From contig NZ_JAFAIX010000009.1 of NCBI RefSeq assembly GCF_019236475.1, positions 310,001 through 374,000 on the forward strand: a stretch of 64,000 nt of DNA. The letters run 5' to 3'. Each line of letters begins with the position of its first letter. Position 1 is the first letter of the stretch. The notes below the pieces were generated by a model. That model searched no databases, was not told the DNA's origin, and worked only from the letters and a program-made list of their open reading frames with translations. This document shows, piece after piece, positions 38,339 to 48,042 of this stretch. The DNA comes from Chitinophaga sp. GTDB taxonomy: Bacteria > Bacteroidota > Bacteroidia > Chitinophagales > Chitinophagaceae. Made by a program: the position numbers and the translations under genes.

Positions 38339-40855
38339 ATGCGTAAATATATATTGCTGGCACTAACGATAGTTGGTTTTCTGCCTGCCATGGCGCAGGC
38401 GCCTACCCCAGACGCTTTTCTGGGGTATACGCTCGGAACACGCTTTACGCCCTCTTATCGCGTAGCGGACTATTTCCGCGCTGTTGCTGCCAGCGTGAAA
38501 AATGTAAAAATAGAACAGTATGGCACTACTTACGAAGGTCGCCCACTCATCACTGCCGTCATAGCCTCTCCGGAGAATTTCGCCCGACTGGAGCAAATCC
38601 GCAGTAACAGCCTGGATGCTGCAGCCGCCAAAGCCAATATGCCTGCAGGTCAACCTGTTATCGTCTGGCTCAGTTATAATGTGCATGGTAATGAAGCTGT
38701 TTCCACAGAAGCAGCCATGAAAACACTGTATGAACTGACCAATAACGGTAATGCACAAACGCAGGAATGGCTTAAAAATGTGGTAGTTGTCATGGATCCC
38801 TGCCTGAACCCCGACGGACATGACAGGTATGTGAATTTTTATAATGCCAACAGAAGCCTGAAACCGAATGTAGACCGTTATACCCGGGAACATAATGAAC
38901 TATGGCCCGGCGGCAGACCCAATCACTATTATTTTGACCTAAACCGTGACTGGGCCTGGCAATCGCAGCAGGAATCGCAGCAACGCCTGGCCAGCTATAG
39001 CAAATGGATGCCACAGGTACATGTGGATTTCCATGAACAAGAAATAGATGCGCCTTATTACTTCGCCCCTGCCGCAGAACCTTTCCATGATGCCATCACT
39101 CCTTGGCAGCGTGAACTCCAAGTAATGATCGGGAAAAATAATGCTAAATACTTTGACCGCGAAGGCTGGTTGTACTTTACAAAAGAAAGGTTCGATCTGT
39201 TCTATCCTAGTTATGGCGATACCTATCCCATGTATAATGGTGCGCTTGGTATGACCTACGAACAAGGTGGTAGCGGAAGAGCCGGCGTAGCAGTGCTGAA
39301 GCAGGATGGAGATACGCTTACCCTCACAGACCGCATTGCTCACCATTTCACTACAGGGATGTCTACCATTGAAGTGGCGGCTACCAATGCGGCAAAAATC
39401 AATCAGGAATTTGCCCGCTTCTTCCATGATGCTAAAACAAACCCACAGGGCGTTTACAAAAGTTATGTTGTGAAAGCGGCCGGCAATCCGGAAAAACTAA
39501 ATACCTTGGCGGACTTGCTTCGCAAAAATAATATCACCTTTGGATATGGCGCTACTGTAGGCGCTGCCAGCGGTTTTAGCTACTTCTCCGGGAAAACAGA
39601 AAACTTTAACATCGACAAAGAAGACCTGGTCATCAGTGCTTATCAGCCGCATTCAACTATGCTGCGGGTATTATTTGAACCCGTGTCTCACCTTAGCGAC
39701 TCTGTAACATACGATATCACTGCCTGGGCTTTGCCTTATGCATTCGGATTACCTTCCTATGCCGTGAAACAAGGGCTTACTGCTGCCGCAGATTCTCCGC
39801 AGGTGAAGAACAACAAAGCATTGGCTGCAGAACAACCTTATGCATATTTGGCAAAATGGAACAGTATTCGCGATGCGCGTTTCCTCTCCGCATTACTGCA
39901 ACGCAATGTGAAAGTACGTTTTAGCGAAACGCCGTTTACCGCTGGTGGTAAGGATTTCCCAGCAGGAACGCTGATCATTACCCGCAATGGCAATGTTACA
40001 AATTTATCCGACTTCGATAACTATATCACCACGCAGGCCAATCGATTTCGCATTTCCTTGGATGCTGTCAGCACCGGTTTTGTAGAAAAAGGCACCGATT
40101 TCGGCTCTGATAAAATTCGTTTTATCAAAGCGCCGAAAGTAGTGATGTTGGCCGGCGACAACGTATCTTCCCTAGGATTGGGCGAGGTATGGCACTTCTT
40201 CGAACAACAACTGGACTATCCGATTAGTATTGTCAATGAAAGAAATGTGAATGAGGTAGATTGGCAGAATGTAGATGTACTGATTTTACCTGATGGCGAT
40301 TACGCTGCCCTGAATGATAAAGGCACTTCAGAAACGTTGAAGAGCTGGGTGAAAAGAGGCGGTAAACTGATTGCGATAGAAAATGCCGCAGCACAGTTAT
40401 CAGAGCTGGACTGGGGTGTACACATGAAGAAAGATGAAGGCAAACAGGAAGCTGGTAAAACTGCTGCCTACAACGAGTTGAAAACATATGCCAACCGGGA
40501 GAGAGAAAGTGTAAAACAGTTCATTCCAGGCGCTATTTACCGTGTGGATATGGATACTACACATCCGTTGGCATTCGGTTATACGAGCAAATATTACACG
40601 CTGAAACAAGATGCCCGTTTATATGATTTCTTCGACGGTGATGGTTGGAATGTAGGCATCATGAAACGCGATAATTACCTCAGCGGTTTCGTGGGTACTG
40701 CTACCTTGCAACGCCTGAAAGATGGCGTGATATTCGGTGTGAAAGACAGCGGACGTGGTAATATCGTGATATTAGCAGATAACCCTTTGTTCAGAAGCTT
40801 CTGGGAAAATGGGAAACTGCTCTTTGCTAACGCGGTATTCTTCGTAGGAGAGTAG
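38339..40855 (+). CDS. M14-family zinc carboxypeptidase, secreted
   Basis: YNVHGNEAVSTEAAM (HxxE), DPCLNPDGHDRYVNFYNANR, VDFHEQ. Confidence 0.92.
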   Translation: MRKYILLALTIVGFLPAMAQAPTPDAFLGYTLGTRFTPSYRVADYFRAVAASVKNVKIEQYGTTYEGRPLITAVIASPENFARLEQIRSNSLDAAAAKANMPAGQPVIVWLSYNVHGNEAVSTEAAMKTLYELTNNGNAQTQEWLKNVVVVMDPCLNPDGHDRYVNFYNANRSLKPNVDRYTREHNELWPGGRPNHYYFDLNRDWAWQSQQESQQRLASYSKWMPQVHVDFHEQEIDAPYYFAPAAEPFHDAITPWQRELQVMIGKNNAKYFDREGWLYFTKERFDLFYPSYGDTYPMYNGALGMTYEQGGSGRAGVAVLKQDGDTLTLTDRIAHHFTTGMSTIEVAATNAAKINQEFARFFHDAKTNPQGVYKSYVVKAAGNPEKLNTLADLLRKNNITFGYGATVGAASGFSYFSGKTENFNIDKEDLVISAYQPHSTMLRVLFEPVSHLSDSVTYDITAWALPYAFGLPSYAVKQGLTAAADSPQVKNNKALAAEQPYAYLAKWNSIRDARFLSALLQRNVKVRFSETPFTAGGKDFPAGTLIITRNGNVTNLSDFDNYITTQANRFRISLDAVSTGFVEKGTDFGSDKIRFIKAPKVVMLAGDNVSSLGLGEVWHFFEQQLDYPISIVNERNVNEVDWQNVDVLILPDGDYAALNDKGTSETLKSWVKRGGKLIAIENAAAQLSELDWGVHMKKDEGKQEAGKTAAYNELKTYANRERESVKQFIPGAIYRVDMDTTHPLAFGYTSKYYTLKQDARLYDFFDGDGWNVGIMKRDNYLSGFVGTATLQRLKDGVIFGVKDSGRGNIVILADNPLFRSFWENGKLLFANAVFFVGE

Positions 40856-40861
40856 TTTTTC

Positions 40862-40892
40862 GTGCTGTTCCGCGCATCGCGCGGAACAGCAC
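40862..40892. repeat. Perfect hairpin 1 of 3
   Basis: GTGCTGTTCCGCGC-ATC-GCGCGGAACAGCAC. Confidence 0.92.
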
Positions 40893-40936
40893 AGTAAGGG
40901 AATGTTGAAACTATCAAAGTGCAGTAGTTCCAAAAC

Positions 40937-40967
40937 GTTTAGTTCCGCCCGAAGGGCGGAACTAAAC
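40937..40967. repeat. Perfect hairpin 2 of 3
   Basis: GTTTAGTTCCGCCC-GAA-GGGCGGAACTAAAC. Confidence 0.92.
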
Positions 40968-40975
40968 AAAAAAAC

Positions 40976-41018
40976 AAAAGTCGAAAGTTGACATCGAAGA
41001 TGTCAACTTTCGACTTTT
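40976..41018. terminator. Perfect hairpin 3 of 3, bidirectional terminator-like
   Basis: AAAAGTCGAAAGTTGACATC-GAA-GATGTCAACTTTCGACTTTT, 20-bp perfect stem flanked by A/T runs. Confidence 0.92.
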
Positions 41019-41035
41019 GAAAAAAAAATATAAGC

Positions 41036-41644
41036 TTACATCTTACGTTTAATATTACAACCCAGCGCGCTAGAAGTCGCCACCACCACAGTTTTTCCCG
41101 CCAACATTTCATTAATGGCATTATGCAGCAGCTTACTTTTCACTGCTTCCGCATTACCCGGACTATCGTCAATAGCTCCTTTATATACTAGCTTCCCATT
41201 TTTATCAAAGAGAAAGCATTCCGGTGTATGATTCGCATCAAAAGCATCTGCAATTTCAGCATTGCGATCTACTAAGTAATACCATGAAATATTACGCTTT
41301 GCAGCATATTCTTTCATGGCAGCTAAGGATTCGCCAGCATTGCGACTCGCTTCATTAGAATTGATCATTACTACTCCCACACGATTGTTATGGGCTGTTT
41401 CGCAAATGTTTTGTAGTCGTTGTTCATTGCGGAGCATATAAGGACATTGGTTGGCAACAAAAATTACCAGCAATCCTGCACTGCTTTTGGCAGCATTAAG
41501 AGAAATTTCCTTGCCGGAAATATCGGTGAGACGCGTGTCAGCTTTGGGGATAGCGGCGCCCAATTCAAGGGATGCTTCATTCGTTGGAAGGAACGAAGAA
41601 AACAGCAAGGTACAGACAGATAAATATAGTGCGGACTTAATCAT
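41036..41644 (-). CDS. Thioredoxin-fold / AhpC-TSA-like redoxin, exported
   Basis: FVANQCPYMLRNEQRLQNI...VVMINSNEA...YYLVDRNAEIADAFDANHTPECFLFDKNGKLVYKGAIDDSPGN; start near 41644 preferred (signal peptide MIKSALYLSVCTLLFSSF). Confidence 0.85.
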   Translation of the reverse strand: MIKSALYLSVCTLLFSSFLPTNEASLELGAAIPKADTRLTDISGKEISLNAAKSSAGLLVIFVANQCPYMLRNEQRLQNICETAHNNRVGVVMINSNEASRNAGESLAAMKEYAAKRNISWYYLVDRNAEIADAFDANHTPECFLFDKNGKLVYKGAIDDSPGNAEAVKSKLLHNAINEMLAGKTVVVATSSALGCNIKRKM

Positions 41645-41773
41645 AAAAACTATTTTCAGGTCCAACAAAAGGTGGTTAAATGTGACTAAAATCATCAGAA
41701 AGATAGGCCAAAAAATGATTCCTTTCACCCCCTAACACTTAAATCAACTTTAGCACCTGATAACCAATAAAAA

Positions 41774-41800
41774 GCTGTTTCCCGACAGGCGGAAAACAGC
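41774..41800 (-). terminator. Putative terminator of the M43 protease gene
   Basis: Reverse-strand GCTGTTTtccgcctgtcggGAAACAGC-type hairpin followed by T-rich sequence. Confidence 0.65.
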
Positions 41801-41824
41801 CAAAAATCTTATCCAGCGGCCAGA

Positions 41825-44800
41825 TTAGCGTAATAGCAAGAAGCTCCCTTTTATGAGTTCTGTGGTGCCATCTACATATTCTACCAATGCCATATATACA
41901 TAACTGTCCATATTACCGGTACGATTGTTTACTTTTCCGTCCCAGCCAAATGCTTTGTCGTTTGCAGGTATATTAAATCGTTCAAACACCTTGTTACCCA
42001 TGCGGTTAAAGATGGTGAAGCTTTTCACTATCCTGATATCGCTGGAACCAATGATGTAGAAAATATCGTTTTGCCCGTCTCCATTAGGGGTGAAGGCCGT
42101 AGGCATAATGGTACGGGGCAGTGTGGAGGTGAGTATCGTAGCATCAGCGGAAGCCGTGCAATAATAACTGTTCGTAATAGTCACCTTGTACTTCATGCTG
42201 GAACGTACCGTGGCGATAGGGTTTGGACAATTATTGCAAGATAAACCTTCTGCTGGCGTCCAGGTCCAGGAGGTGGCCGGATCGCCTTCTACTTGTGTGC
42301 GCAATGGTACCTGTGCAGGACGTAATAAGTTCGATGTCACGGGAGATAGTTGCAAACTAAATGGAATGTATGCTACATCGCCGGTATTATTATCACGCAC
42401 TGTTTCCGGTAGAATCGCGTTATAATTTCCATTGGCATCTGTACTGCCATCGCTATTGATCACCGCTAAGATACCATGGCCTTTTTCAGGCGCAGGAATG
42501 GTATGCGTGTATACGTGACAGTTACCTTCCTGACGCACCGTAGTATAAAACACTGTACCTAGTCGCTTGCCAGTCCCATCGTCGTAAAAAGTAACTGGAA
42601 TCTTGGACATCACACTGTCATATCCGTTATGCATGCAGATATTGAAGGCTACGACTACTTCTCCTTCTTTGTAACAATGGGCCTCTTTTAAGTCGATGGT
42701 AAAGTCGGGCGCAAAGATGGCGATATGCGCGGTATCGTATAACGTACAGCCGTAATTATTCGTTACCTGCAATCTAATATCATCGCTGTTTTTCATCGCA
42801 GCAATAGGATTATCACAATTGGTACAACTGATGGTATAAGTATTAGCGGTAGACCAAGTAGGCTGGTACGGTTTATCCAGCGTAGTATTGTATCTCAGGT
42901 CAAATCTATCTTTACGATATACCTGTGTATCTGCTGGCATTACCTGGAGTACTGGTGGGGTGTAATCTGTATCATACTGATTATTGGTATAATCTTTTTC
43001 AATCAATCCACTTTGAATGGTGTAGGCTATTTTCCCACCTGTATTGACGGTTGCGAAAACCTTGCCACTGGCAGGAGTGCCAATAAAATGTCCGTAGTGA
43101 TCACACGCATTGACGCTATAGGTACTCGTGATGAAATCCGTGCCAAGCTGGATGGCGCCTGGTTGTGCAGGATCTGCATCATAAAAACGTACGATTAATC
43201 CTGGAGGAATATTACCCGCAATAAAATTGTTACACAGTTGGAAATCCACGTGCAGCCTATTGTTGCTGGCACAGGTAAGATGTTGGACCTGCACGGTATA
43301 ATCGTCTGCAATAGGAATATGGATCGTAGCCATAGCGCTATCATAGCAGCCGAGCGGAGAATAAGCAGTGATTTGGCGGGTAGTAACCGTGTCTTTGCGG
43401 TAAGGAGCTGTATAAGTAGGGGAGACGCAGTTACTACAACTGAGATCATCCACTGGGGCCCATGTAGCAGTTGCGATAGTCCCGTTTTTCCCTTCCGCTT
43501 TCAATACTGCGGTGGTGAGTGGTTGCACCGTCAGGTCTGAGATATCAATTACTGGCGTGAAACGGAAATGGCGTTTTACTGCGATATTATTATTGTAGTT
43601 AGACTCCACTACATTGGTATTCGGTAATGCCAACGGAAGCGTAGTGCCGTTATCATTAATCACCGCGTAAATGGAATCGAGGTTACCCATTTGTACATTG
43701 GCTACAGTGGTAAAAACTGGAGTACTACATTTACCTGGTAGATCTGCCGGCAATGGATATAAATTGCCCAGTAGCTTGGCTCCTGGCTGGCGGGGATCTT
43801 TATCATAAAAGGCTACTGTTGTTCCTTTGGGAATCGTTTTATAGCCCATGTTGGCCGCATACAAGCTAATCCGCAATTGATTCTGCTGATAACATTCTGC
43901 CTTGGTCAGATACAGTATTGCATCAGGAGTAGGATCATCTACCGTCACATGCAATGTTTCTGATTCATCCGTGCAAACGCCATCCGTAGCGATCAGGCGG
44001 ATATTATAAATCCCTGGGTCCAGGAAGGTATAAGTGAGATCTACGTTCGTGCTGATCACTTGTTCCGCCATGCCTTGGTTATTGCTCATCAGCCATTGGT
44101 AGGAAGTCGCGTTTCGAGAACGGTTGGTGAAAACGATTTTATCCAGTTCTATACCTTGTTTGGAAGCTATTTTTCGTTTATCGGGCGTGAATCTGGCTAC
44201 TACGCCGCAGCTCACTCCCACTACGTCGGTACTGATGGAAGTACAGCCGCCATTAGTAGCTAGTAGGGTAATTTTATAATTACGTTTATCTGTAACAGTT
44301 AGTGTAAAATCCTTAGTGGTAGCAGCAGGTAGATCGTCTACCAGCCATTGGAAAGTGGCGGTGCCGGTAGTGGTATTGGTAAATGTAATTTGATTGCCTT
44401 GCAGCGGGTAATCGATGTTCTTGCTGAAAGAGGCCGTGGCGGTAGGTATGCAAGGTGGATTGCATACCGTACTGTTGATCATTTGGGGCAGCGCAGCATT
44501 GATGAAATTATGCATACGGTCTGCCTGGCCCTGTGTGAATCCCAGGATACAGCCTGTTCCCTGGCCGTAGTCCATAAAATTATCCGGGAGATCTGGCACG
44601 TCTACACTGAAACCGGAGAGGGTATCGGTGCTGCAGGAATTTTGTGGCGTGGCGCAGGAATAACCGCCGGTAATGGTTTTTTCCGGAGGCGTATCGCATA
44701 CTTTGTCGCCATCCACGGTGCAATCATCATTCTTACAATCCATATTTCCGAAAGTATGCAGGAGGCTGAGATAATGGCCCATCTCATGCGCTACGAGACC

Positions 44801-45466
44801 AACACCGAGGCCCGCCACAACGATGTCTCCCCCAGCGCTAGCATATCCGCCCATCTTCATCCGCGTCCATTGGCCGCATTCAAACAGTTGCATGAACTCG
44901 GACTTAATATCCGTGACTACCCAGATATTGATATAACGATTGCCATCCCACCGGCCCAGGGCAGTAATTTTATCCCCTTCAAGATCATTATCGAAATCCG
45001 TCAAGTAGGACTTGACGCGGGTGATACCGGTGGTAATACTACCATCTGGCGCAGTTTGTGCCAAGCAAAACTGGATACCTGTATTGGTACGACCACCTGT
45101 AAAAGCGCCGGAGGCAGAATAGGCTTCATTCAGGTCTTTGATCGCCTTTATCACAGCAGCATCGGTGATGCTGGCAGGATTCTCATTGATAATATGTACT
45201 ACTACCGGAAGGGTAACGGTGCCGGTTGCACGAAAGCCAGCTCTTTGTCGGGCGAGGATGGCTTTATCCACGAATTGCTCCCTGGAAAGAAACTGTGGAT
45301 TGCTGCGCCATCTATCCATCATGATATCCGTACCGCATGGACGGATGGCTGCTGTCAACTGGGCCTTTGATAGCAATGGTGAACTGACGAATAGTATAAC
45401 AATAAGGATAATACGAGTGAGTGTTCCTTTACAGATTTGCATTTTCCAGGATTTGGTTGTTGGCAT
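41825..45466 (-). CDS. Secreted M43-type metalloprotease with PKD-like and CARDB-like repeats and gliding-motility-type C-terminal domain
   Basis: HEMGHYLSLLHTFG zinc motif; DNFMDYGQG; TPNGDGQNDIFYIIG...SFTIFNRMGNKVFERFNIP...YVYMALVEYVDG C-terminal sorting-type module. Confidence 0.9.
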   Translation of the reverse strand: MPTTKSWKMQICKGTLTRIILIVILFVSSPLLSKAQLTAAIRPCGTDIMMDRWRSNPQFLSREQFVDKAILARQRAGFRATGTVTLPVVVHIINENPASITDAAVIKAIKDLNEAYSASGAFTGGRTNTGIQFCLAQTAPDGSITTGITRVKSYLTDFDNDLEGDKITALGRWDGNRYINIWVVTDIKSEFMQLFECGQWTRMKMGGYASAGGDIVVAGLGVGLVAHEMGHYLSLLHTFGNMDCKNDDCTVDGDKVCDTPPEKTITGGYSCATPQNSCSTDTLSGFSVDVPDLPDNFMDYGQGTGCILGFTQGQADRMHNFINAALPQMINSTVCNPPCIPTATASFSKNIDYPLQGNQITFTNTTTGTATFQWLVDDLPAATTKDFTLTVTDKRNYKITLLATNGGCTSISTDVVGVSCGVVARFTPDKRKIASKQGIELDKIVFTNRSRNATSYQWLMSNNQGMAEQVISTNVDLTYTFLDPGIYNIRLIATDGVCTDESETLHVTVDDPTPDAILYLTKAECYQQNQLRISLYAANMGYKTIPKGTTVAFYDKDPRQPGAKLLGNLYPLPADLPGKCSTPVFTTVANVQMGNLDSIYAVINDNGTTLPLALPNTNVVESNYNNNIAVKRHFRFTPVIDISDLTVQPLTTAVLKAEGKNGTIATATWAPVDDLSCSNCVSPTYTAPYRKDTVTTRQITAYSPLGCYDSAMATIHIPIADDYTVQVQHLTCASNNRLHVDFQLCNNFIAGNIPPGLIVRFYDADPAQPGAIQLGTDFITSTYSVNACDHYGHFIGTPASGKVFATVNTGGKIAYTIQSGLIEKDYTNNQYDTDYTPPVLQVMPADTQVYRKDRFDLRYNTTLDKPYQPTWSTANTYTISCTNCDNPIAAMKNSDDIRLQVTNNYGCTLYDTAHIAIFAPDFTIDLKEAHCYKEGEVVVAFNICMHNGYDSVMSKIPVTFYDDGTGKRLGTVFYTTVRQEGNCHVYTHTIPAPEKGHGILAVINSDGSTDANGNYNAILPETVRDNNTGDVAYIPFSLQLSPVTSNLLRPAQVPLRTQVEGDPATSWTWTPAEGLSCNNCPNPIATVRSSMKYKVTITNSYYCTASADATILTSTLPRTIMPTAFTPNGDGQNDIFYIIGSSDIRIVKSFTIFNRMGNKVFERFNIPANDKAFGWDGKVNNRTGNMDSYVYMALVEYVDGTTELIKGSFLLLR

Positions 45467-45545
45467 ACGGTGTTGTCACTGACACAGCCCCAAAATTACA
45501 GGAAACATCTGTTAAAAAATTACTATTTGATTGGGAGTGGAAAAA

Positions 45546-46520
45546 TTATCTTGTGGAAGGAATGACCTTTGGCTTATGGCCGGCATTTTCCTTTCGATTT
45601 TCGCTGAGATAGCGAATACTCGCATTCAATTCGAACCCTACAAGCAGGAAGAAGGAATTGAAAAATACCCAGAGCATCAGGATCAGGATAGTACCGATAG
45701 AGCCGTAGATTTTGTTGTAATTGCCGAAATTATTCACAAAATAGGAGAAACCTATGGTCACGAGCATCATACCGCAGGTGGCAACAGTAGCGCCGGCGGT
45801 GATGAAATGCCATTTCTTGGCAGTAGCGGGACCGAAGCGATATAATACCGAATTGACAGAATACAACAGCATGATGATAATGATCCAACGGGAAATATCG
45901 ATGATATTTTTCACGAAGGAGCTGGTGATATGGAGCCAGTTGAAGATGGTCCGAAGCGTAGCACCTTGTGCGATCATCAAGCCTACTGTAATCAGGAGAA
46001 TGACACCCAGCAGGGCTGTCAACTGCAAGGCCACGAGCCTATTTTGCCACCATTTGCGTTTATGGAAGCCAGAGCGTTCCATTTTATTGAAGGAGCGGAG
46101 TATTCCCATCACGCCGTTGGAGGAATAGAAAAAACCCATCAGGAAGGCGACAGACAACAATCCATTACGGTGCGTATGGAGGAAGTCGTGGATCATTTCC
46201 CGTACAATCATGTAGGTATTGTAATTGGGCGTAAGATCCTGTGCTAGATCGTACAAGGTCGGCTCAATATTCTTCAGTGGAACAAAGGGTACCAATGTAA
46301 ACAAGAAGATAAAGAACGGAGGAATGGCCAACAGGAAGTTAAAAGAGATGGCGCGGGCACGGTCGCCGAGGCCACGGTTTTTAACTTCCTGTCCGAAATA
46401 TGTCAGCACATCATACAATGGCAGTCCTTCAAACCCTGGTAAAATCAATGTTTTAGTACGTTCTACCAGTTGTTTGTAGGGTTTCGATCTGAATATTAAG
46501 TTTTCAGGTTTAAATGCCAA
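45546..46520 (-). CDS. YihY/BrkB family inner-membrane protein
   Basis: DRARAISFNFLLAIPPFFIFLFTLVPFVP...FSYFVNNFGNYNKIYGSIGTILILMLWVFFNSFFLLVGFELNASI. Confidence 0.92.
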   Translation of the reverse strand: MAFKPENLIFRSKPYKQLVERTKTLILPGFEGLPLYDVLTYFGQEVKNRGLGDRARAISFNFLLAIPPFFIFLFTLVPFVPLKNIEPTLYDLAQDLTPNYNTYMIVREMIHDFLHTHRNGLLSVAFLMGFFYSSNGVMGILRSFNKMERSGFHKRKWWQNRLVALQLTALLGVILLITVGLMIAQGATLRTIFNWLHITSSFVKNIIDISRWIIIIMLLYSVNSVLYRFGPATAKKWHFITAGATVATCGMMLVTIGFSYFVNNFGNYNKIYGSIGTILILMLWVFFNSFFLLVGFELNASIRYLSENRKENAGHKPKVIPSTR

Positions 46521-46547
46521 GATGATATATGTTGAGGTCAGTAATGA

Positions 46548-47615
46548 TTATAGTCCGCGTTTATTGAGTTCTGCCTGGTATTTTCTGGCATTTTCAAGAT
46601 GCTCTGAATAGGTAGCTGCAAACGCATGATAGCCGGAAAAATCCGATCTGGCGCAAAAATACAGATAATCTGTTTCTGGTGTATTCAGTACAGCGTTGAT
46701 GGATTTTTCAGACGGCGTACAGATCGGGCCAGGAGGCAGACCTTCATTGCGGTAAGTGTTATACGGAGAATCAAACTGGGTATGTCCTTCCCGGATTCTT
46801 TTCAGACCGAAATCTTGCAAAGCGAATTTCACAGTAGGATCGGCTTGAAGGCGCATGCCCTTGCGGAAGCGGTTCAGGTAAACACTAGATACCAGTGGTT
46901 TTTCGTCGTTTTTATTGGTTTCTTCCTCCACGATAGACGCTAGGATGGTTACCTGTATAGGCGTCAGGCCGAGGGCTTTGGCTTTCGCTTTACGTTCGTC
47001 TGTCCAGAAAGCGTCCATTGCTTTTTCCAGTTTCCTGAAAACGGCATCGGCATTGGTATTCCAATAGAATTCGTAAGTATTGGGCACTACCGCGCACATC
47101 ACGGTGTTGGTGTCCAGGCCAAATTGACGCAGGTATACCTGGTCTTTCAGCATGGCTCGGAGGGTAGTGGAGTCGGCTTCCAGGTTACTGGACACCTTAT
47201 GAACGAAGTCGTCTTTGGTGCGGAGTTTATTGATCACCAGGGTTACAGGTGATTGTTTCCCGGAGCGGAGCATCTTTACGATTTCGAAGTTGCTCATGCC
47301 ACGGGCAATTTTATATCTACCGGCTTTTACCTTGGCTGGATAACCAAACTCTTTTGCCACCCAGTTAAAGCTACCGGCATTGCGTATAATACCTTGTTCC
47401 TGGAGGCCATCTACTACGTTGTTGTAGGTGCTTCCAGTGCGTATGTAGAAGTATTTATTATCTCCAAAAGCGCGGGTGTTGGGTCCGAAAACTCTATAAC
47501 TGACATAGACCAGCGCCCCTGCTGCCAAGCATCCGATGATGAGCAGACTTCTTTTCAGGAGCATGGATTTCCCGGCGGATTGCTTCTTTTTTGCCATAGA
47601 TAGTAATGGTAACAA
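46548..47615 (-). CDS. mltG: Endolytic murein transglycosylase MltG-like (start may be slightly internal, MAKKKQS)
   Basis: TILASIVEEETNKNDEKPLVSSVYLNRFRKGMRLQADPTVKFAL...SPYNTYRNEGLPPGPICTPSEKSINAVLNTPETDYLYF. Confidence 0.93.
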   Translation of the reverse strand: MLPLLSMAKKKQSAGKSMLLKRSLLIIGCLAAGALVYVSYRVFGPNTRAFGDNKYFYIRTGSTYNNVVDGLQEQGIIRNAGSFNWVAKEFGYPAKVKAGRYKIARGMSNFEIVKMLRSGKQSPVTLVINKLRTKDDFVHKVSSNLEADSTTLRAMLKDQVYLRQFGLDTNTVMCAVVPNTYEFYWNTNADAVFRKLEKAMDAFWTDERKAKAKALGLTPIQVTILASIVEEETNKNDEKPLVSSVYLNRFRKGMRLQADPTVKFALQDFGLKRIREGHTQFDSPYNTYRNEGLPPGPICTPSEKSINAVLNTPETDYLYFCARSDFSGYHAFAATYSEHLENARKYQAELNKRGL

Positions 47616-47617
47616 AA

Positions 47618-47641
47618 AACCTCGCTTTTAACGGCGAGGTT
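47618..47641 (-). terminator. Terminator-like hairpin after secG, just before mltG
   Basis: Reverse strand AACCTCGC-cgttaaaa-GCGAGGTT followed by TTTTGTT. Confidence 0.75.
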
Positions 47642-47665
47642 TGCGAATATATTATTCAAACAATA

Positions 47666-48034
47666 TTATTTAGACTGACCAGGAGCCGGTTTTGCAGGCT
47701 GACCCTGTTGTGCAGGAGCTGGTGCTGGCTGAGGTGCTTGTATTGGCTGATTACCAACGCTCTTTTCAATAGCTGTTTTTTCCAGGGTCTGGGTACCAGC
47801 TTTGGAACCAGAACCGATAAAGAAAGGAGCTGTCAGGCACAGAATAGCGATAATTGCTGCCAGTACCCAGGTACCTTTTTCAAGCACATCCGTAGTCTGA
47901 CGTACGCCAATCACCTGATTACCAATACCTCCAAAGGAACCGGATAAACCGCCACCTTTAGGATTCTGGATCAGAACGAAAAAGCCCAGTAACACACAGG
48001 CCAGGATAATCAGGATACCAAAAACTATCAACAT
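47666..48034 (-). CDS. secG: Preprotein translocase subunit SecG
   Basis: ACVLLGFFVLIQNPKGGGLSGSFGGIGNQVIGVRQTTDVLEKGTWVLA. Confidence 0.93.
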   Translation of the reverse strand: MLIVFGILIILACVLLGFFVLIQNPKGGGLSGSFGGIGNQVIGVRQTTDVLEKGTWVLAAIIAILCLTAPFFIGSGSKAGTQTLEKTAIEKSVGNQPIQAPQPAPAPAQQGQPAKPAPGQSK

Positions 48035-48042
48035 AGAAACGA

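Noticed and set aside
44348-45370. 340-aa plus-strand ORF
   Set aside because: Antisense to the M43 metalloprotease, with no recognisable domain.
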